Positions 13,050-21,766 of a DNA stretch of 64,000 nt are shown here, in pieces. The notes beneath the pieces were generated by a model that worked only from the letters and a program-made list of their open reading frames with translations, had not been told where the DNA came from and ran no database searches. A program made the position numbers and the translations under genes. How positions within the stretch are numbered: the stretch's first letter is position 1; every line of letters begins with the position of its first letter. Origin of the DNA: Bradyrhizobium algeriense (GTDB lineage: Bacteria; Pseudomonadota; Alphaproteobacteria; Rhizobiales; Xanthobacteraceae); contig NZ_PYCN01000004.1 of NCBI RefSeq assembly GCF_003062295.1, positions 248,001-312,000 on the forward strand, given 5' to 3'.

Positions 13050-13682
13050 TCAATCGCCGCTCGGCGGCGCGAGCGGCTGCACGATTTCCTTGAACGGCGG
13101 CAGCGCCTCGCAAGCGGCAGAATGCGCCTTCAATGCGGGATAGCGCGCGTCGAACAGCGCGGGATGCGCCTCGCCGGTGAAGCGCAGCACGCAGGCAACC
13201 GCGATGTCGGCGTGGCCGATCTTCTCGCCGGACCAATACGGTGTCTTGACCGCCGCGCGCTCCTTTTCCAGCACGTCGAGCACGCCCGATATCTGCGACT
13301 TGCAGCGCTCGACCCACAGATCGAGCTGCTTCTCCTTCCGCAGCACACGCTCGTAAAGCAGGCTGACGCCCTTGTCGCCGAGCCCCATCGCCAGCGCGCA
13401 AATCCGCAAATGCCGGCGCCGTGTCTCGCCGCTGCGTGCGATCATCGCCTTGTCGGGGCCGACGACATCGTCGAGATGATCCAGGATCATCGCGCTCTCG
13501 ATCAGCGCCTCGCCGTCATCGAGCACCAGCGTCGGCACCCGCCGCAGCGGATTATAGGGTGCGATCTTGTCGGCATCACCGAAGGTCGACCACGGCTTGT
13601 GCTCGAAAGCGAGACCATACAGCCGCATGGCGATGGCGACGCGGCGGACAAAGGGGGAGTCGTATTGGCCGATCAGGATCAT
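13050..13682 (-). CDS. glutathione S-transferase family protein
   Basis: 210 residues from the ATG at 13682. The in-frame extension upstream is encoded by a palindromic repeat and is rejected. The N-terminal domain has DSPFVRRVAIAM, the cis-proline segment RRVPTLVLDDG and the glutathione-contacting ESAMILDHLDD. The C-terminal helical domain has HADIAVACVLRF. Substrate unknown. It is convergent with the preceding GST gene. Confidence 0.88.
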   Translation of the reverse strand: MILIGQYDSPFVRRVAIAMRLYGLAFEHKPWSTFGDADKIAPYNPLRRVPTLVLDDGEALIESAMILDHLDDVVGPDKAMIARSGETRRRHLRICALAMGLGDKGVSLLYERVLRKEKQLDLWVERCKSQISGVLDVLEKERAAVKTPYWSGEKIGHADIAVACVLRFTGEAHPALFDARYPALKAHSAACEALPPFKEIVQPLAPPSGD

Positions 13683-13704
13683 GCTCGTTGTGCTCTCTCC
13701 GCTT

Positions 13705-13795
13705 GTCATGGCCGGGCTTGACCCGGCCATCCATCCCTCCTTGGGAAGATTCTTTTCGAAGGGTGATGGATGCCCGGGTCAAGCCCGGGCATGAC
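13705..13795. repeat. paired palindromes (family B, GTCATGGCCGGGCTTGACCC type), copy 1
   Basis: Two GC-rich palindromes in opposite orientation enclose about 30 bp of unrelated sequence: GTCATGGCCGGGCTTGACC at the left, and GGTCAAGCCCGGGCATGAC at the right. A single half-copy recurs at 14305-14336. It lies just upstream of a GST gene start. Confidence 0.88.
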
Positions 13796-13868
13796 GAGGT
13801 TGCTTTGGGTCGCGCCAAGCGTCATCCTAAGTACGTTAAGGCGTATTGCAACTCACGAGTTACACATC

Positions 13869-14288
13869 ATGTTTCAATGGCGGCCAATCTTCTTCGCGCT
13901 TCCGCTATTTGTCCTCGCCGCACCGGCCCATGCTCAATCCGCCCCCGCCGGCTTCCAGTCGCCGTCCAAAAACATCGCCTGCCAGTATTTCGACTACGAC
14001 AAGCAGAACATCCTCCGCTGCGACATCAGCGCCATGGAAACCAAGCCGCGCCGGCCTGCCGATTGCGAGCTCGACTACGGCGGCGCCTTCGAGATGAACG
14101 CCAAAGGCCCCGCCACCCGCCTCTGCCACGGCGACACCGTGATGGACAAAGCGCTGCCGGTGCTTGGCTATGGCGAGGTGTGGCAGCGCGGCGGGTTTAC
14201 GTGCAAGTCCGAGCAGGCGGGGATTACCTGCTTCAATGCGGATCGGAGAGGGTTTTCGCTGGCAAGAGCGAAGCAGGAGATGTTTTGA
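13869..14288 (+). CDS. small exported protein, DUF6636-like
   Basis: 139 residues from the ATG at 13869, chosen because it begins a clear signal peptide (FFALPLFVLAAPAHAQ). The mature part opens with FQSPSKNIACQYF, resembling the F.SPS.NI.C opening of DUF6636 proteins, and contains six cysteines that could form disulfides. Function unknown. It stands alone between two family B repeat copies. Confidence 0.75.
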   Translation: MFQWRPIFFALPLFVLAAPAHAQSAPAGFQSPSKNIACQYFDYDKQNILRCDISAMETKPRRPADCELDYGGAFEMNAKGPATRLCHGDTVMDKALPVLGYGEVWQRGGFTCKSEQAGITCFNADRRGFSLARAKQEMF

Positions 14289-14304
14289 AATCACTCTCTC
14301 TGTT

Positions 14305-14336
14305 CGTCATGGCCGGGCTTGACCCGGCCATCCACG
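14305..14336. repeat. palindromic repeat family B, half copy
   Basis: GTCATGGCCGGGCTTGACCC followed by GGCCATCCA, matching the left half of the element at 13705. Confidence 0.8.
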
Positions 14337-14342
14337 AAAAAG

Positions 14343-14513
14343 TTATTCTGAATCGACGCCGCCATGCCAAGAGCATGTGCCGCGTCCAGAACTGCGACTT
14401 AACCAACCATCCTTGCAGATGCTGCCGTCACTACCATCGCATGAAGTGACGACTCTTATCGCAAGGCCAATACCCAACAACGCCAAAACACCGCCTGCTA
14501 TGATCATTTCCAT
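14343..14513 (-). CDS. small membrane protein with a C-terminal CKDG...GTCSWHGGV motif
   Basis: 56 residues from an ATG at 14513, supported by AGGAG 8 nt upstream. One membrane helix (about residues 3-20, MIIAGGVLALLGIGLAI) is followed by a short exposed part with CDGSDGSICKDG and RGTCSWHGGV. This resembles the short DUF3761-type motif of small secreted or membrane proteins. The match is from memory and the function is unknown. It overlaps no other gene. Confidence 0.55.
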   Translation of the reverse strand: MEMIIAGGVLALLGIGLAIRVVTSCDGSDGSICKDGWLSRSSGRGTCSWHGGVDSE

Positions 14514-14782
14514 GGCACGTGCTCCTGTTGCGAATCGGAAGCCCCAGAAGTTCATAACCTAGCACAATTCGGACGAGAACGTGCCGCAGCCCTAACGCTT
14601 CCGGGCTCAACGAATCATTCGCCGACCTGACTCGGCCTAAGTCTGCGATCCTCTCATCCATCGACAGAAACGACGGGAAAACTCCGCTTCTACTGTGGAA
14701 AAGTCGGATAACTCAACTCTTATCCAGTTGCCTTTGCGAATCTCGACTATTGCGGGGAGGATTATATTGGCCGGGGAATTCC

Positions 14783-16210
14783 ATGGATATTTCTCGATAC
14801 TTCAAATTGAAAAAGACGCAGGCCGAGCTCGATTTCGTGAACGTTGATCCGACACGCGACATTCCATTATTTGTCGACCCTTACGCACTCGAAATAAAGA
14901 GCGATGAATGGTCGGGAAAATGCGCAGATGACATTCGATCGTTTTTTACGGCCGTGGTGACCGCGCTTCGAACCGATCGTCCGCATGCAGAGACACTGAT
15001 GTCGCAATTGCATGAAGCAAAGGAAACATTCTTAGGTCTTTCCAAAGGCGAGCCACAGGGTAGCGGCGTTGGTGACTTTCAGGCCGCTCAATTGTTAAAC
15101 AAGCTGGCAAGCAGCCGGGCGGTCGCGAGCGGCGTCCTCTCGGATTTAGCTGAGGCAGAACTTTTTGTTGAAGGAATCGGTCGCGATAGAATTTCTGATT
15201 TGACGACAAATATAATTCGAGGACGTTTGATTGAGTATACGCAGGCACAGTGCGCATTGTTTGGAATTCCACTGACGAAGGATCGATCAGTCGGCCCCGT
15301 CTGGGATTCGACAAATGAACGATGGACGCAAGGCTATCACGATCTTCCGGTGGCTCACGGCAAGGCCGTGATCCTGGTACCGAAGTATTCTGTGAGAAAA
15401 AAGCTATCTCTCGATAGTCAAGAATTTTACAATCATCACATGATTGAGTTTTTGAGAGAGGAATATACGACTCCAAATTCTAGCTTAGCGTACGTTCTGA
15501 AGTCCGGCCGAATTAGAGTTACAAAGAAGGACGTCAAAGCTCGCCATCCTTTCGTCAAGGACGACCTGGCTGATTTCGTAAGCAAGCACCCAGAGGTGCT
15601 AGAAAAGTACAAGGAGTTGAATGGTGCACGCGGGCCACTCAGTCCGAAAGATCTGGACGAGGATTTCGACGAGAGAACTTTTTCCGAGGCTCTGATTAAT
15701 TCTTTGCAGAGAATTGCGCCAGGACCCGCCGCCGCTGGTGAATATCACTCGTTCATGATCGGGGTTCTTTCTTTTCTGTTCTTTCCGGGGTTGATCTGTC
15801 CCATCAAGGAACATGAAATACACGCTGGTCGAAAACGAATCGACATCAGATTTACCAATGCTGGGGATCGCGGCTTCTTTCAAAGCATCCTTCAGTCCCC
15901 TCAAACAAGGGCGCTCAGTGTTCCGGTGGAATGCAAGAACTACTCCAGAGAGATTGCCAATCCTGAACTTGATCAGATCACCGGACGGTTTGGCCATACG
16001 CGAGGATTTTTCGGCATGATTTGCTGCCGTTCAATCGACGACAAGACCAAATTTATCGAAAGGTGCCGCGACACCGCATTGGATTCCCGAGGCTACGTAA
16101 TTCCGCTGGACGACGAAGATATTATTCAGATGCTAGGCGCTGTCTCAAGCGCCAATAGAAAAGCAATCGAGATGCTTTTAAGAAAAAGATTTGATGGGCT
16201 ACTATCCTAG
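14783..16210 (+). CDS. unrecognised protein with PD-(D/E)xK nuclease-like C-terminus
   Basis: 475 residues from the ATG at 14783 (GGGGAA about 7 nt upstream). I do not recognise the family. The N-terminus opens with a KTQAELDFVNVDPTRDIPLF segment, then a predicted alpha/beta region. The C-terminal 150 residues look like a restriction-endonuclease fold: KRIDIRF (Asp354), then VPVECKNYSREI with ExK at Glu383/Lys385, then LDQITGRFG (Gln398, Arg402). Codon use and base composition are visibly AT-richer than both neighbours, suggesting horizontal transfer. No methyltransferase or integrase is adjacent. A DNA-targeting defence or modification-dependent nuclease is possible but unproven. Confidence 0.8.
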   Translation: MDISRYFKLKKTQAELDFVNVDPTRDIPLFVDPYALEIKSDEWSGKCADDIRSFFTAVVTALRTDRPHAETLMSQLHEAKETFLGLSKGEPQGSGVGDFQAAQLLNKLASSRAVASGVLSDLAEAELFVEGIGRDRISDLTTNIIRGRLIEYTQAQCALFGIPLTKDRSVGPVWDSTNERWTQGYHDLPVAHGKAVILVPKYSVRKKLSLDSQEFYNHHMIEFLREEYTTPNSSLAYVLKSGRIRVTKKDVKARHPFVKDDLADFVSKHPEVLEKYKELNGARGPLSPKDLDEDFDERTFSEALINSLQRIAPGPAAAGEYHSFMIGVLSFLFFPGLICPIKEHEIHAGRKRIDIRFTNAGDRGFFQSILQSPQTRALSVPVECKNYSREIANPELDQITGRFGHTRGFFGMICCRSIDDKTKFIERCRDTALDSRGYVIPLDDEDIIQMLGAVSSANRKAIEMLLRKRFDGLLS

Positions 16211-16220
16211 TATCACTAAC

Positions 16221-17723
16221 CTACTCCCCCTCATCGCTCGCCAGCACGCCCTTCACCGCCCTCGCCCAGCCTGCAAGTTTCCGCTCGCGCGTCGCCGCGC
16301 TCATCGCTGGCTTGAAGCGGTGCTCCAGCCGCCAGTTGTCGGCGAACTTTGCCGGCTCGGGATAGACACCGGCGTTCAGGCCCGCGAGATACGCCGCCCC
16401 GAGCGCCGTGGTCTCCTGGATCATCGGGCGGTCGACTGGCGCATCGAGCAGGTCCGCAAGGCGCTGCATGGTCCAGTCCGACGCCGTCATGCCGCCGTCG
16501 ACGCGGAGCACGATGTTGGCGACGGTCGCATCCGGCCAGTCGGCGCGCATCGCGGCCCAGAGGTCAAATGTCTGATAGCAGACGCTTTCGAGCGCGGCGT
16601 GCGCGAGTTCGGCAGGGCCGGTGTTGCGGGTCAGGCCGAACAGCGCGCCGCGCACGCGGGGATTCCAATAGGGGGCGCCGAGGCCGACGAAGGCCGGCAC
16701 CAGATAGACGCTCTGCATGGAATCGGATTTGTCGGCGAGCGGGCCGGTTTCGGACGCCTGCTTGATGATGCCGAGGCCATCACGCAGCCACTGCACGGAG
16801 GAGCCGGCGACGAAGATCGAGCCTTCGAGGGCGTAGGTGCGCCTTCCCTTGAGTTGATAGGCGATGGTGGTGAGCAGCTTGTTCTTCGAGGCGACCGGCG
16901 TGGTGCCGGTGTTGAGCAGCGCAAAACAGCCGGTGCCGTAGGTCGACTTGATCATGCCGGGCGTGAAGCAGGCCTGGCCGATGGTGGCGGCCTGCTGGTC
17001 GCCGGCGATGCCTGAAATGGCGATCGCGCCGCCGAACAGGCTTGGGTCGCTGTCGCCGAATTTGGCGGAGGAATCTTTTACCTCTGGCAGCATCGAGCGC
17101 GGCACGCGCAGGAGTTTCAAGAGCTCATCGTCCCACTCGCCGGTGTGGATGTTGAACAGCAGCGTGCGCGAGGCATTGGTGGCGTCGGTCGCATGCACAC
17201 GGCCAGCGGTCAGGCGCCACAGCAGATAACAATCGACGGTGCCGAACATCAGCTCGCCGCGGCCGGCGCGTTCGCGCGCGCCCGGCACGTGGTCGAGGAT
17301 CCAGGCGACTTTCGTTCCCGAAAAATAGGGATCGATGATCAGGCCGGTTTTGGCCGAAATCGTGGGCTCGTGGCCTTCGGCTTTCAATTTGGCGCAGATG
17401 TCTGATGTACGGCGATCCTGCCAGACGATGGCGCGGTGCACGGCCTGCCCCGTCGCGCGGTCCCACACGACCGTGGTCTCGCGCTGGTTGGTGATGCCGA
17501 TCGCGGCGATGTCCTTTGCCGTCAGGCCGGCCTTTTCCAGCGCCTCGCGGCAGACCGCGACCGTCGAGGTCCAGATATCCTCCGGCTCGTGCTCGACCCA
17601 GCCGGACGCCGGAAAATGCTGCGGGAACTCCTGTTGCGCCGTGGCGGCGATGGAGATGTCGCCGCGGAACACGATGGCGCGCGAGGACGTGGTGCCCTGA
17701 TCGATGGCCAGTACAAAGGACAT
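16221..17723 (-). CDS. glpK: glycerol kinase
   Basis: 500 residues, full length. It phosphorylates glycerol to glycerol 3-phosphate with ATP. The FGGY-family signatures are present: N-terminal [26 protein letters not shown], and the C-terminal [11 protein letters not shown] and [10 protein letters not shown] segments. AGGGA lies about 8 nt before the ATG at 17723. No glpF or glpD is adjacent. The stop is only 10 bp from the end of the AT-rich nuclease-like gene, with which it is convergent. Confidence 0.96.
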   Translation of the reverse strand: MSFVLAIDQGTTSSRAIVFRGDISIAATAQQEFPQHFPASGWVEHEPEDIWTSTVAVCREALEKAGLTAKDIAAIGITNQRETTVVWDRATGQAVHRAIVWQDRRTSDICAKLKAEGHEPTISAKTGLIIDPYFSGTKVAWILDHVPGARERAGRGELMFGTVDCYLLWRLTAGRVHATDATNASRTLLFNIHTGEWDDELLKLLRVPRSMLPEVKDSSAKFGDSDPSLFGGAIAISGIAGDQQAATIGQACFTPGMIKSTYGTGCFALLNTGTTPVASKNKLLTTIAYQLKGRRTYALEGSIFVAGSSVQWLRDGLGIIKQASETGPLADKSDSMQSVYLVPAFVGLGAPYWNPRVRGALFGLTRNTGPAELAHAALESVCYQTFDLWAAMRADWPDATVANIVLRVDGGMTASDWTMQRLADLLDAPVDRPMIQETTALGAAYLAGLNAGVYPEPAKFADNWRLEHRFKPAMSAATRERKLAGWARAVKGVLASDEGE

Positions 17724-17810
17724 GACGTTGCTTCCCTGGGAGGTTTTGGTTGCGAGAGAGGCAATCCGATTGGGAGGCGAAGGTCAATATCTCAGCGGCA
17801 AGCGAGCTCC

Positions 17811-17948
17811 CTTCCTTCTCCCCTTGTGGGAGAAGGTGGCAGCCGAAGGCTGCCGGATGAGGGGTCTGCATCCGCGGAGACAGACCCCTCACCCGTCTCA
17901 ATCGCGCTTTGCGCGATTGATCCACCCTCTCCCACAAGGGGAGAGGGG
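17811..17948. repeat. large palindromic intergenic repeat (family A), copy 2
   Basis: Same architecture as the element at 12061: inverted outer ends (CTCCCCTTGTGGGAGAAGG and its counterpart) and a shared core around GGGGTCTGCATCCGCGGAG. The inner loops differ (AGCCGAAGGCTGCC; AATCGCGCTTTGCGCGATT) and are themselves small hairpins. Confidence 0.9.
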
Positions 17949-17959
17949 TTAGAAAGAAG

Positions 17960-18733
17960 CTACGTCGCCGCTGTCGTCACGCCGCCATCGACCACGATGG
18001 TCTGGCCGGTCATGAAGGTGGAGGCATCCGAGGCCAGATACGCGACCGCGCCGGCGATTTCGTCGGGCTCGCCGATGCGGCGGAGCGGGGTGCCGGCGGT
18101 GCGGCGCTTGAGCATTTCCGGATCTTCCCACAGCGCCTTGGCGAAATCGGTTTTCACCAGGCCCGGCGCCACGCAATTGACGCGGACGCCCTTCGGGCCC
18201 CATTCGCCGGCGAGGCTGCGGCACAGCGCGAAATCAGCCGCTTTCGAAATGCCGTAGGCGCCGATCACAGTAGAGCCGCGCATGCCGCCGATGGACGAGA
18301 TGATCACCACCGAGCCGTTGCCGCGCTCCGCCATTTGCGGGATCGCCAGCGCGCAGAGCCAGATGTTGCTCTTGACGTTACTGCCCATGATCTTGTCGAA
18401 GGCCTCGTCCTTGATGTCGAGCAGCGGGCCGTAATACGGATTGACCGCGGCGTTGCAGACGAGGATGTCGACCTTGCCGTAATGCTTTGTCGTGCCCGTG
18501 ACCAGCGCCTCGACTTCCTCGCGGCGGGAGATGTTGCAGGGAATGACATGGGCGTCGCCGCCGGACTTTTTGATGCCGTCGGCGACTTCCTGACAGGCGT
18601 CAGCCTTGCGGCTGGAGATCACGACTTTTGCACCGAGTTTTGCCAGCAGTTCGGCGGAGGAGCGGCCGATGCCGCGGCTGGAGCCGGTGATGATGGCGAC
18701 TTTGCCGGTGAGATCGAACGGGGTGTTTTTCAT
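17960..18733 (-). CDS. SDR family oxidoreductase (last gene of the pim-like operon)
   Basis: 257 residues, classical short-chain dehydrogenase. The cofactor motif TGSSRGIG lies near residues 17-24, with CNAAVN, catalytic Ser in IISSIGG and the YGISK active-site pair. It ends with IVVDGG, as usual for the family. It would act as an NAD(P)-dependent 3-hydroxyacyl or alcohol dehydrogenase. It follows pimD on the same strand after 205 bp of repeats, so co-transcription is likely but not certain. Confidence 0.9.
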   Translation of the reverse strand: MKNTPFDLTGKVAIITGSSRGIGRSSAELLAKLGAKVVISSRKADACQEVADGIKKSGGDAHVIPCNISRREEVEALVTGTTKHYGKVDILVCNAAVNPYYGPLLDIKDEAFDKIMGSNVKSNIWLCALAIPQMAERGNGSVVIISSIGGMRGSTVIGAYGISKAADFALCRSLAGEWGPKGVRVNCVAPGLVKTDFAKALWEDPEMLKRRTAGTPLRRIGEPDEIAGAVAYLASDASTFMTGQTIVVDGGVTTAAT

Positions 18734-18763
18734 TGTTGTTGGCTCCCTGATTTCGCTCTCTCC

Positions 18764-18843
18764 CCGTCATTGCGAGCGTAGCGAAGCAATCCATCTATCC
18801 CCGTGCGGAGCCATGGATTGCTTCGCTACGCTCGCAATGACGG
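18764..18843. repeat. palindromic repeat family C (GTCATTGCGAGCG ends)
   Basis: About 80 bp. The left end GTCATTGCGAGCGTAGCGAA is matched by its exact reverse complement at the right end, around a short loop near 18797-18810. It lies in the pim-like operon between the SDR and the small acyl-CoA dehydrogenase gene. Confidence 0.9.
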
Positions 18844-18854
18844 AAACTGTGTTC

Positions 18855-18934
18855 GTCATTCCGGGATGGTCCGAAGGACCAGACCCGGAATCTCGAGATT
18901 CCGGGTTCGATGCTGCGCATCGCCCCGGAATGAC
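18855..18934. repeat. palindromic repeat family D (GTCATTCCGG ends), copy 1
   Basis: 80 bp with GTCATTCCGGGATGG at the left, a central CCCGGAATCTCGAGATTCCGG palindrome-type core and CCCCGGAATGAC at the right. A nearly identical copy in the opposite orientation sits at 36872-36951. Confidence 0.92.
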
Positions 18935-18938
18935 AAGA

Positions 18939-20081
18939 TTAAACCAACCCGCCCGCGTCGGTGACGCGGCGGAGGTGGTAGTCGGTGTCGCCAAAGGTGT
19001 TTTCGATCATGGTCAGCCGCTTGAAGTAGTGGCCGATCTTGGCTTCCTGGGTCATGCCGATGCCGCCGTGAAGCTGGATCGACTGCTGGCCGATGAACTT
19101 GCCTGATTTGCCGATCTGCACCTTGGCGGCGGCGACCGCGGTCGCGCGCTCCCTGGCGCTGTCGAAATCGGCCGCCATGGTCGCGAACATCGACATGCTG
19201 CGGGCCTGTTCGAGGGCCACGAACATGTCGGCGGCGCGGTGCTGCAGGGTCTGGAAGCTGCCGATCGGCACGCCGAACTGTTTTCGCGTCTTGAGATATT
19301 CGACCGTGCTCTTCAGCGATTCATCCATCGCGCCGACGGCTTCCGCGCACATCGCGGTACGGGCTTCGTCCACCACGCGCTCGATCAGCGCCAGAGCGTT
19401 CTCGGGATCGCCGATCGCGGCATCGGCGCCGACCTCGACGCCGGTCAGCGTGATATCAGCAGCATGCAGGCCGTCCTGGGTCGGATAGCCCTTGCGGGTG
19501 ACGCCCTTGGCGTTCGCCGGCACCAGGAACACGCCGATGCCGCTACGATCGCGCTGCGCGCCCTTGGTGCGCGCGGTCACGATCAGGGTGTCGGCGTTCT
19601 CGCCGTTGAGCACGACGAATTTTTCGCCGTCGATGACCCATCCCGCGCCCTTCTTCTTGGCTGATGTTGCGACATCGCCGAGATCGTAGCGCGAGTTCTT
19701 CTCGAGCTGCGCAAACGCAAAGGTCTTGCTGCCGTCGATGATGCCGGGGATATGCGCGGCCTTCTGCTCAGCCGAGCCGCCATGGCGCAGGAAGCCGCCG
19801 CCGATCACGACGGTTGCGAGATACGGCTCCAGCACCAGCGCCTTGCCGAGCGCTTCCATCACGATCATGGTTTCGACCGCGCCGGCGCCAAAGCCGCCAT
19901 CGGCTTCCGCGAACGGCAGGCCCAGCAGGCCCTGCTCAGCGAGCTTGCCCCAGACAGCCTTGCTCCAGCCGCCCTTCTCCTTCTGGTACTTCTTGCGCGC
20001 ATCGAAATCGTAGGAGTCGGTCAACAGACCGTCGATGCTTTCCTTGAGAAGGCGCTGCTCCTCGGACAAATCAAAATCCAT
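18939..20081 (-). CDS. pimD: acyl-CoA dehydrogenase, small subunit (PimD-like)
   Basis: 380 residues from the ATG at 20081. An in-frame 27-residue extension lies in repeat DNA and is rejected. It belongs to the acyl-CoA dehydrogenase fold: an N-terminal helical domain, a beta-domain (FAFAQLEKNSRYDL), and a C-terminal domain with RKQFGVPIGSFQTLQH and QLHGGIGMTQE. In Rhodopseudomonas the pimC and pimD products form a two-subunit pimeloyl-CoA dehydrogenase in dicarboxylate beta-oxidation (established). It pairs here with the large-subunit gene just upstream. Confidence 0.85.
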   Translation of the reverse strand: MDFDLSEEQRLLKESIDGLLTDSYDFDARKKYQKEKGGWSKAVWGKLAEQGLLGLPFAEADGGFGAGAVETMIVMEALGKALVLEPYLATVVIGGGFLRHGGSAEQKAAHIPGIIDGSKTFAFAQLEKNSRYDLGDVATSAKKKGAGWVIDGEKFVVLNGENADTLIVTARTKGAQRDRSGIGVFLVPANAKGVTRKGYPTQDGLHAADITLTGVEVGADAAIGDPENALALIERVVDEARTAMCAEAVGAMDESLKSTVEYLKTRKQFGVPIGSFQTLQHRAADMFVALEQARSMSMFATMAADFDSARERATAVAAAKVQIGKSGKFIGQQSIQLHGGIGMTQEAKIGHYFKRLTMIENTFGDTDYHLRRVTDAGGLV

Positions 20082-20131
20082 GTTCTTTTGCTCTCTCAAA
20101 TCATGCCTGAGGCATGGAAATCGAACGAACC

Positions 20132-20215
20132 CGTAGGATGGGTAGAGCGAAGCGAAACCCATCGCACTGTTCGGACTTGTTGTGATGGGTATCGCTTCGC
20201 TCCACCCATCCTACG
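20132..20215. repeat. palindromic repeat family E (CGTAGGATGGGTAGAGCGAAG)
   Basis: The ends CGTAGGATGGGT and ACCCATCCTACG are inverted, with an inner inverted pair AGCGAAGCGAAACCCATC / GATGGGTATCGCTTCGCT. About 84 bp, just upstream of the pimD start. Confidence 0.88.
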
Positions 20216-20229
20216 AACCGGCTTCTTAA

Positions 20230-20388
20230 CCTCGCCCCGCTTGCGGGGAGAGGTCGGCGCGTAGCGCCGGGTGAGGGGGTACAGGTCTCTCGGCAATCAT
20301 TGCTGGGAGAGAGGCCCCTCACCCCGACCCTCTAAGAGCGAGCTTTCGCTCGTCTCGACCCCGCAAGAGAGCGGGGCGAGGGAGAAGA
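20230..20388. repeat. diverged large palindromic repeat (family A-like), copy 3
   Basis: The ends CTCGCCCCGC and GCGGGGCGAG are inverted, enclosing smaller hairpins (GGCGCGTAGCGCC; GAGCGAGCTTTCGCTC). The layout resembles the elements at 12061 and 17811 but the sequence differs. It stops 5 bp from the pimC stop codon. Confidence 0.82.
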
Positions 20389-20392
20389 AAGA

Positions 20393-21583
20393 TCAAAGCC
20401 CCAGCACCGCCTTGGTGATGATGTTGCGCTGGATCTCGTTGGAGCCGCCGTAGATCGAAACCTTGCGGTTGTTGAAGTAGCTCGGCGCGATCTGGGCGGT
20501 CCAGTCCATGGTCTCGTTAGAGCCGTCGTCGCCATGCACGTCGTAGGGCGCGGCGAACGGGCCGATCACTTCCATCAGGAGTTCGGTGGTGGTCTGCTGG
20601 ATTTCCGAGCCCTTGATCTTCAGCACCGAGGACGCCGGGTTGGGCTTGCCCTTGCCGTGCTTGCCTTCATCCGCGACGACGCGGAGCTGTGTCAGCTCGA
20701 GCGCCTTCAGCTCGATCTCACAGGCTGCCAGCTTCTCACGGAAGCCCTGATCCTCGATTACGGGCTTGCCGTTGGACTCGACCTTGGAGGCGAGCTCCTT
20801 GATGCGGCGCAGCCGTTCCTTGGAGACGCCGACGCGGGCGATGCCGGTGCGCTCGTTGCCGAGCAGGAACTTTGCGTAGTCCCAGCCCTTGTTTTCTTCG
20901 CCGATCAGATTCTCGACCGGCACCTCGACGTCGTCGAAGAAGACTTCGTTGACTTCACGGCCGCCGTCGATGGTCTCGATCGGGCGCACGGTGACGCCCT
21001 TCGACTTCATGTCGAACACGATGAAGGAGATGCCCATCTGCTTCTTCGCCGTGGTGTCGGTGCGGCACAGGCAGAAGATCATGTCGGCGTGCTGGGCCAG
21101 CGTGGTCCAGGTCTTCTGACCGTTGATGATGTACTTGTCGCCCTTGCGCTCGGCCTTGGTTTTCAGCGAGGCGAGGTCCGATCCCGAGCCGGGCTCCGAA
21201 AAACCCTGGCACCACCAGTCGTCGACATTGGCGATGCGCGGCAGATACTGCTGCTTCTGCTTCTCGTTGCCGAAGGTGTAGATGACGGGGCCGACCATGC
21301 TGACGCCGAAGGCGAGCGGCGCGGGTGCCGGGTGCATCTGCAGTTCTTCGTTGAAGATGTAGTGCTGCACGGAGGTCCAGCCGGTCCCGCCATATTCCTT
21401 CGGCCAGTGCGAGCAGCCCCAGCCCTTCTTGTTGAGGATGCGCCACCAGGTAACCATCTCGTCCTTGGAGAGGTGACGCCCCTCCACCATCTTGCGCCGC
21501 GTCTCCGGCGGCACGTTGTCCCGGAAGAAGGCCCTCACCTCCTCACGAAACGCGATTTCTTCCTTGCTGAAAGCGAGATCCAT
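20393..21583 (-). CDS. pimC: acyl-CoA dehydrogenase, large subunit (PimC-like)
   Basis: 396 residues with AAGGAGG about 5 nt before the ATG at 21583, a strong ribosome site. Acyl-CoA dehydrogenase signatures include CQGFSEPGSGSDLASLKT in the FAD/substrate region, WTTLAQHAD and the C-terminal SIYGGSNEIQRNIITKAVLGL-type ending. It oxidises the acyl chain at C2-C3, handing electrons to ETF. With pimD it probably forms the pimeloyl- or dicarboxyl-CoA dehydrogenase. Confidence 0.9.
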   Translation of the reverse strand: MDLAFSKEEIAFREEVRAFFRDNVPPETRRKMVEGRHLSKDEMVTWWRILNKKGWGCSHWPKEYGGTGWTSVQHYIFNEELQMHPAPAPLAFGVSMVGPVIYTFGNEKQKQQYLPRIANVDDWWCQGFSEPGSGSDLASLKTKAERKGDKYIINGQKTWTTLAQHADMIFCLCRTDTTAKKQMGISFIVFDMKSKGVTVRPIETIDGGREVNEVFFDDVEVPVENLIGEENKGWDYAKFLLGNERTGIARVGVSKERLRRIKELASKVESNGKPVIEDQGFREKLAACEIELKALELTQLRVVADEGKHGKGKPNPASSVLKIKGSEIQQTTTELLMEVIGPFAAPYDVHGDDGSNETMDWTAQIAPSYFNNRKVSIYGGSNEIQRNIITKAVLGL

Positions 21584-21640
21584 CGGATCCTCCTTGTGAG
21601 CGAATGAATTACATTCGTAGTAACGCGAACTCTTATCTCT

Positions 21641-21759
21641 CGTCGTCCCTGCGAAAGCAGGGACCCATAACCACCACTGCTAGTGTTACTAAAGCCGTCT
21701 CCCCATGTGCCCCAAAGCGGGGCCGCGGCGTATGGGTCCCTGCGTTCGCAGGGACGACG
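21641..21759. mobile_element. MITE-like element with GTCGTCCCTGC inverted ends, copy 1
   Basis: 119 bp. The left end CGTCGTCCCTGCGAAAGCAG continues into GGACCCATA. The right end is its near-exact reverse complement ending GCAGGGACGACG. The interior of about 60 bp is unrelated to that of the second copy at 63373-63604. No coding capacity. It lies between pimC and the ligase gene. Confidence 0.8.
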
Positions 21760-21766
21760 GCGGAGT

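Noticed and set aside
13683..13730. 16-residue N-terminal extension of the GST gene
   Set aside because: It is encoded by the family B palindrome and the natural domain start is at the ATG at 13682.
14290..16220. Genomic island with attachment sites around the nuclease-like gene
   Set aside because: No tRNA, integrase or flanking direct repeat was found, so only base composition supports transfer.
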